A stretch of DNA of 64,000 nt from Verrucomicrobiota bacterium. Its GTDB lineage: Bacteria; Verrucomicrobiota; Verrucomicrobiia; Chthoniobacterales; SZAS-18. Positions within the stretch are counted from its first letter, which is position 1. Each line of letters starts with the position of its first letter. Shown here one piece after another: positions 61,528 to 64,000 of the stretch. Under the pieces are notes generated by a model that ran no database searches, had not been told where the DNA came from, and saw nothing but the letters and a program-made list of their open reading frames with translations. The translations under genes and the position numbers were made by a program. The stretch covers positions 1 through 64,000 of the forward strand of contig JAFEGM010000007.1 in the NCBI GenBank assembly GCA_018240025.1. The letters run 5' to 3'.

Positions 61528-63090
61528 CTACTTCTGTTGTGGCACCACCTTGAGTGGGAAAGCACCGCGCGCGGTGAGCCGAAACTCCTCAATCTCTCGC
61601 AGTTCAGAGACCATCAAGCGGTCGCCTGGAACGAGCTGCGAAGAGTCCAAATAGTCCCTGGAACGCCTATCGCGCGAGAGGTTTCCGGCCTCGAAAACCA
61701 ATCCCGCGGCCACGACCCCGAGGGTGTCGGTCGGGGACAGGCGCCAACGTTGGGTTCCGTCTGCGTCCACCACTCGCAGCCTGCGCCGATCGGTAAGCCA
61801 GAGTTTACCGAACAGAAAGAATCTCGTGAAAGAGATCGCGCAATAGCGCTGCAGCTGGAACCGGGTGCGGTGAGCCCAGGTAGAGACGCGGAAGCCCTCG
61901 CCAGGGCGGACCGATCGCTCCCAGGTTTGCAGACGAACGGATCGCTCATGGAGTTCCACTCGGGTGCCGCGCACGGTCAGTTCAACGTCGGTCAGTTGCT
62001 GCTGCAAACTGACGGCCATTTCTGGCGAAACAGTCGACCAAAAGCGCAGCACCCCGACATCCTCCGGCGCTCCGGAACGGCCCCGATCCTCGATGTTCAC
62101 GATCTCACCGTCCGTGCGTTCAACGGACCACAGCGTGACTTCCGAGAAGCTTCCGTCCGCGTTCGGCCACCGCAGCCCCAACTCCAGCTGCGCGGGACCC
62201 GTGCGCTCAGCGAAGCCAATAACCTCCAGAGCCACGGTGATGGAGGGTTCGCCATGGTCCTGTTTCATTTCCGCAGAGACCAGACGGAATCGCAGGTCGG
62301 CGGGATTGACCTTCGGCAAGGTTGCATTGAGCCCTTCGCGAACCGCTTTGAGCATCTGCTCCGCCTCGCCCGAACGCGGCCCCCAGCGAGCCACGGCCGC
62401 CACAAGGCAGAGCCATGCCACCCCGAGCACCCTGAGACTGCGCCCTGGGTCCCGGCTGAGATAGGCCGCGAAGCAAGCGGGTAACGCACCCGCCAGCAGG
62501 ATCGCCACGACCAGCGCGAGGCGCGAGAGCGCCTCGCCCCGGCCGCTGCTTTCCAACACTCCGACGAGAATGAACAAACTCGTTCCGCCAAAGGCCAGAC
62601 CGACCAGGATGAACTGCAACAGCGTGCGGGTCGCCACCGCAAGGCAGATCGCCGGGAGGACGATCGCGACCACCACGCAGGCCACGTCCAGAGCCATCCA
62701 ACCCATTTGGTGCCAACTGCAGCCGCACCAGAGCCACGCGGCGCTGCGCCAAAGAAGCGGCCAGACCAGGAATCCGAGGCTCAAGGTGAGCAGTTTGGCG
62801 CGCAAAAGACGACCTCCTGAAACGGGTCGACACTTCCAGAATGCCTGCGGCTGCGTCGGCGCGTCCGCTTGGAGGACGAGGACCGTCCCGAGGAAAACGC
62901 CGCCCAGAAGTTGAGCGAGCCAGAGCGGCCAGTCCAACAAGGGCAGGAGCAAAATTGCGCTTTCGCTCACACCAATGCTGGTCAGGAGAATCGCGCAGAG
63001 AGGCTCGAGCGCGACCAAGCCCGACCAAACAAGCCAGGCACTGCGGAACTGTCGCAGATCCTTCTCGACGAGCTTCCAGGTCCGGTTCAT
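61528..63090 (-). CDS. ABC-2-like membrane protein
   Basis: 520 residues. Six N-terminal transmembrane helices (AWLVWSGLVALEPLCAILLT, LWLAQLLGGVFLGTVLVLQ, FILVGLAFGGTSLFILVGV, LALVVAILLAGALPACFAAYL) in the style of ABC-2 permeases (KLVEKDLRQFRSAW start). A ~270-residue extracytoplasmic beta-rich part follows. No ATPase is in view. Related in layout to the preceding partial gene, from which it is separated by 3 bases. Confidence 0.6.
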   Translation of the reverse strand: MNRTWKLVEKDLRQFRSAWLVWSGLVALEPLCAILLTSIGVSESAILLLPLLDWPLWLAQLLGGVFLGTVLVLQADAPTQPQAFWKCRPVSGGRLLRAKLLTLSLGFLVWPLLWRSAAWLWCGCSWHQMGWMALDVACVVVAIVLPAICLAVATRTLLQFILVGLAFGGTSLFILVGVLESSGRGEALSRLALVVAILLAGALPACFAAYLSRDPGRSLRVLGVAWLCLVAAVARWGPRSGEAEQMLKAVREGLNATLPKVNPADLRFRLVSAEMKQDHGEPSITVALEVIGFAERTGPAQLELGLRWPNADGSFSEVTLWSVERTDGEIVNIEDRGRSGAPEDVGVLRFWSTVSPEMAVSLQQQLTDVELTVRGTRVELHERSVRLQTWERSVRPGEGFRVSTWAHRTRFQLQRYCAISFTRFFLFGKLWLTDRRRLRVVDADGTQRWRLSPTDTLGVVAAGLVFEAGNLSRDRRSRDYLDSSQLVPGDRLMVSELREIEEFRLTARGAFPLKVVPQQK

Positions 63091-63093
63091 GGC

Positions 63094-64000
63094 TCAGGGC
63101 GGCGACTTGGACGCGGTGATCGACGTGACGGGGCCCTCGCTGGAAAAGGTGGGCCCTTCCTCGATCCAAAACTCGACCAGACGAGCTCCCGCCCATGCCT
63201 CCGCCGACGGCCCGGACGCAGGCGGCGGCGGACGGAATCTCGCCTCTTCCCAGGCGATGCGCACGGTCCCGAGGCGGACGTTGCCGGAGACAATGTCGCC
63301 CGTGCCGAGCTGACCGCTCGCGGTTGCGAGGCGAAAGGCAGTCGCCCGGCGAATCCCCGGCTGCGGTGCCCACCGTCCGCCTGGCAGATCGGCACGGTGC
63401 CGCACGAGGAGCAGGCGCCCCATTTCCGCCGAGCGCGTCCATCGGGCGGACCATTCGCCATCGTGCCACGCGACCGGACTTTGGACGTCGAACCGGCGGC
63501 TCCGCAGTTCCCGCTGTCGGAATACGATCCGCCAATGCGCGTCGATCGGGCGCACGCCGTGAGCCTTCCGCAGCCCGGGTAGACGCACTCCAGTCCGGAC
63601 CTCGCCGCGCGGCGCACGCTCGGCCAAGCCCAATTCTGCGGGAATCGCCGACCGCAGCGTGATCGCTGCATCCAGCGCCTCCAACCAAGCCGTTTCGACC
63701 GTACCGTCCGGCAGCGTGTACTTCAGCGACCCAAGGACAAACTCCACCCACGCCTGCGGCGCCAGGCCGGAGGGTTCCAGGCGCAGCAGGACGCGCTGGG
63801 TGAACAAGTCGCCCTCCGCCGGCACTGCTGGCCCGTCATGACTTCTCTGGCCCTCGGAACTGCGGGACAGAAACTCGGCCTCGGCGGATTGGATGCGAAA
63901 TCCGGGCGGTGGGTCGGGATTCACCCGCTTCGCTTCAGTTGCAACCTCCGGCCGCCCGAACTCGGACGGAGAGTCGTCGGGCCGCAGGCGAATGACCGCG
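63094..64000 (-). CDS. Partial protein of the ABC-2-like pair, 5' end outside window
   Basis: The frame stays open to base 64000; a GTG at 63922 is only one possible start. The visible part is beta-rich and soluble (WVEFVLGSLKYTLPDGTVET, LVRHRADLPGGRW, LVEFWIEEGPTF). It resembles the extracytoplasmic half of the next gene, so the two are probably paralogous or partner proteins. Function unknown. Confidence 0.55.
   Translation of the reverse strand, partial: AVIRLRPDDSPSEFGRPEVATEAKRVNPDPPPGFRIQSAEAEFLSRSSEGQRSHDGPAVPAEGDLFTQRVLLRLEPSGLAPQAWVEFVLGSLKYTLPDGTVETAWLEALDAAITLRSAIPAELGLAERAPRGEVRTGVRLPGLRKAHGVRPIDAHWRIVFRQRELRSRRFDVQSPVAWHDGEWSARWTRSAEMGRLLLVRHRADLPGGRWAPQPGIRRATAFRLATASGQLGTGDIVSGNVRLGTVRIAWEEARFRPPPPASGPSAEAWAGARLVEFWIEEGPTFSSEGPVTSITASKSPP

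Noticed and set aside
62207-63751. Minus-strand frame overlapping the ABC-2-like genes in another frame
   Set aside because: The alternative frame has clean transmembrane helices and gene spacing; this one is Arg/Gly/Ala-rich noise.

Overview
The window is GC-rich, gene-dense bacterial DNA, most likely from a member of the Verrucomicrobiota (Opitutaceae-like). This placement is an inference. It rests on codon and base composition, on the C-terminal tail of the secreted protease at the left edge (LQSSTDLITWTDA...FFRA, a style common in that phylum), and on the large unusual ABC-2-like permease pair at the right edge. I saw no rRNA, tRNA or CRISPR array.

The main structure is a Tn7-like transposon of about 54.3 kb (5798-60108) inside comM (yifB), the Mg-chelatase-like AAA+ gene. 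The element starts TGTGAA and ends TTCACA, and is flanked by a perfect 5-bp duplication, ATCGC (5793-5797 and 60109-60113). Removing it and one copy of the duplication rejoins the comM halves (5146-5797 and 60114-60766) in frame across the conserved DAGLLGG...PGEVSLAH stretch. The transposition genes lie at the right end and read inward on the minus strand: tnsA, tniA/tnsB, tniB/tnsC, tniQ/tnsD and a gene in the tnsE position. The first ~75 codons of comM are missing. At that break (about 5146) lie two copies of TCGCATTATCTAAA, suggesting a second, different element end in the same gene. Left of it are a truncated secreted metalloprotease, a membrane protein and a RES toxin convergent with a Xre/MbcA-type antitoxin that carries a histone-H1-like Lys/Ala tail.

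The cargo falls into blocks. (1) 5.9-10.5 kb: a small PD-(D/E)XK nuclease, a secreted protein, a DUF4209/HEPN-like protein and a stand-alone class III nucleotidyl cyclase. (2) 10.7-24.7 kb: heavy-metal resistance on the plus strand, with CzcCBA (HME-RND), a Zn/Cd/Pb P-type ATPase, Csp-like Cys-rich proteins and many small exported proteins. (3) 26-40.3 kb: a second metal block, with CnrY/CnrX-like anti-sigma and sensor, a second CzcCBA, a distal ECF sigma factor, a paired small DMT transporter, CzcD, an NRAMP-related transporter and another Csp-like protein. (4) 40.4-46.8 kb: a defence island with HipBA (clear operator), an XRE-ImmA/IrrE protein with an unknown partner, and a CBASS-type CD-NTase plus patatin effector divergent from a second CD-NTase-like gene. 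(5) 47-52.9 kb: a tight five-gene minus-strand operon of nucleobase/nucleotide enzymes: OGG-like glycosylase, a small polyglycine protein, a PfkB kinase-nucleoside deoxyribosyltransferase fusion, a QueC-like enzyme and a SagB-type nitroreductase. It diverges from an HTH regulator across a 13-bp palindrome. QueC- and OGG-like enzymes are the ancillary genes that define type IV CBASS, so this operon beside two CD-NTases is my best candidate for an undescribed defence or base-modification system.

Right of the transposon lie the comM 3' half, a small secreted protein and two adjacent membrane/ABC-2-like genes, the last cut by the window edge. All functional assignments come from motifs and context read by eye; no database search was run.
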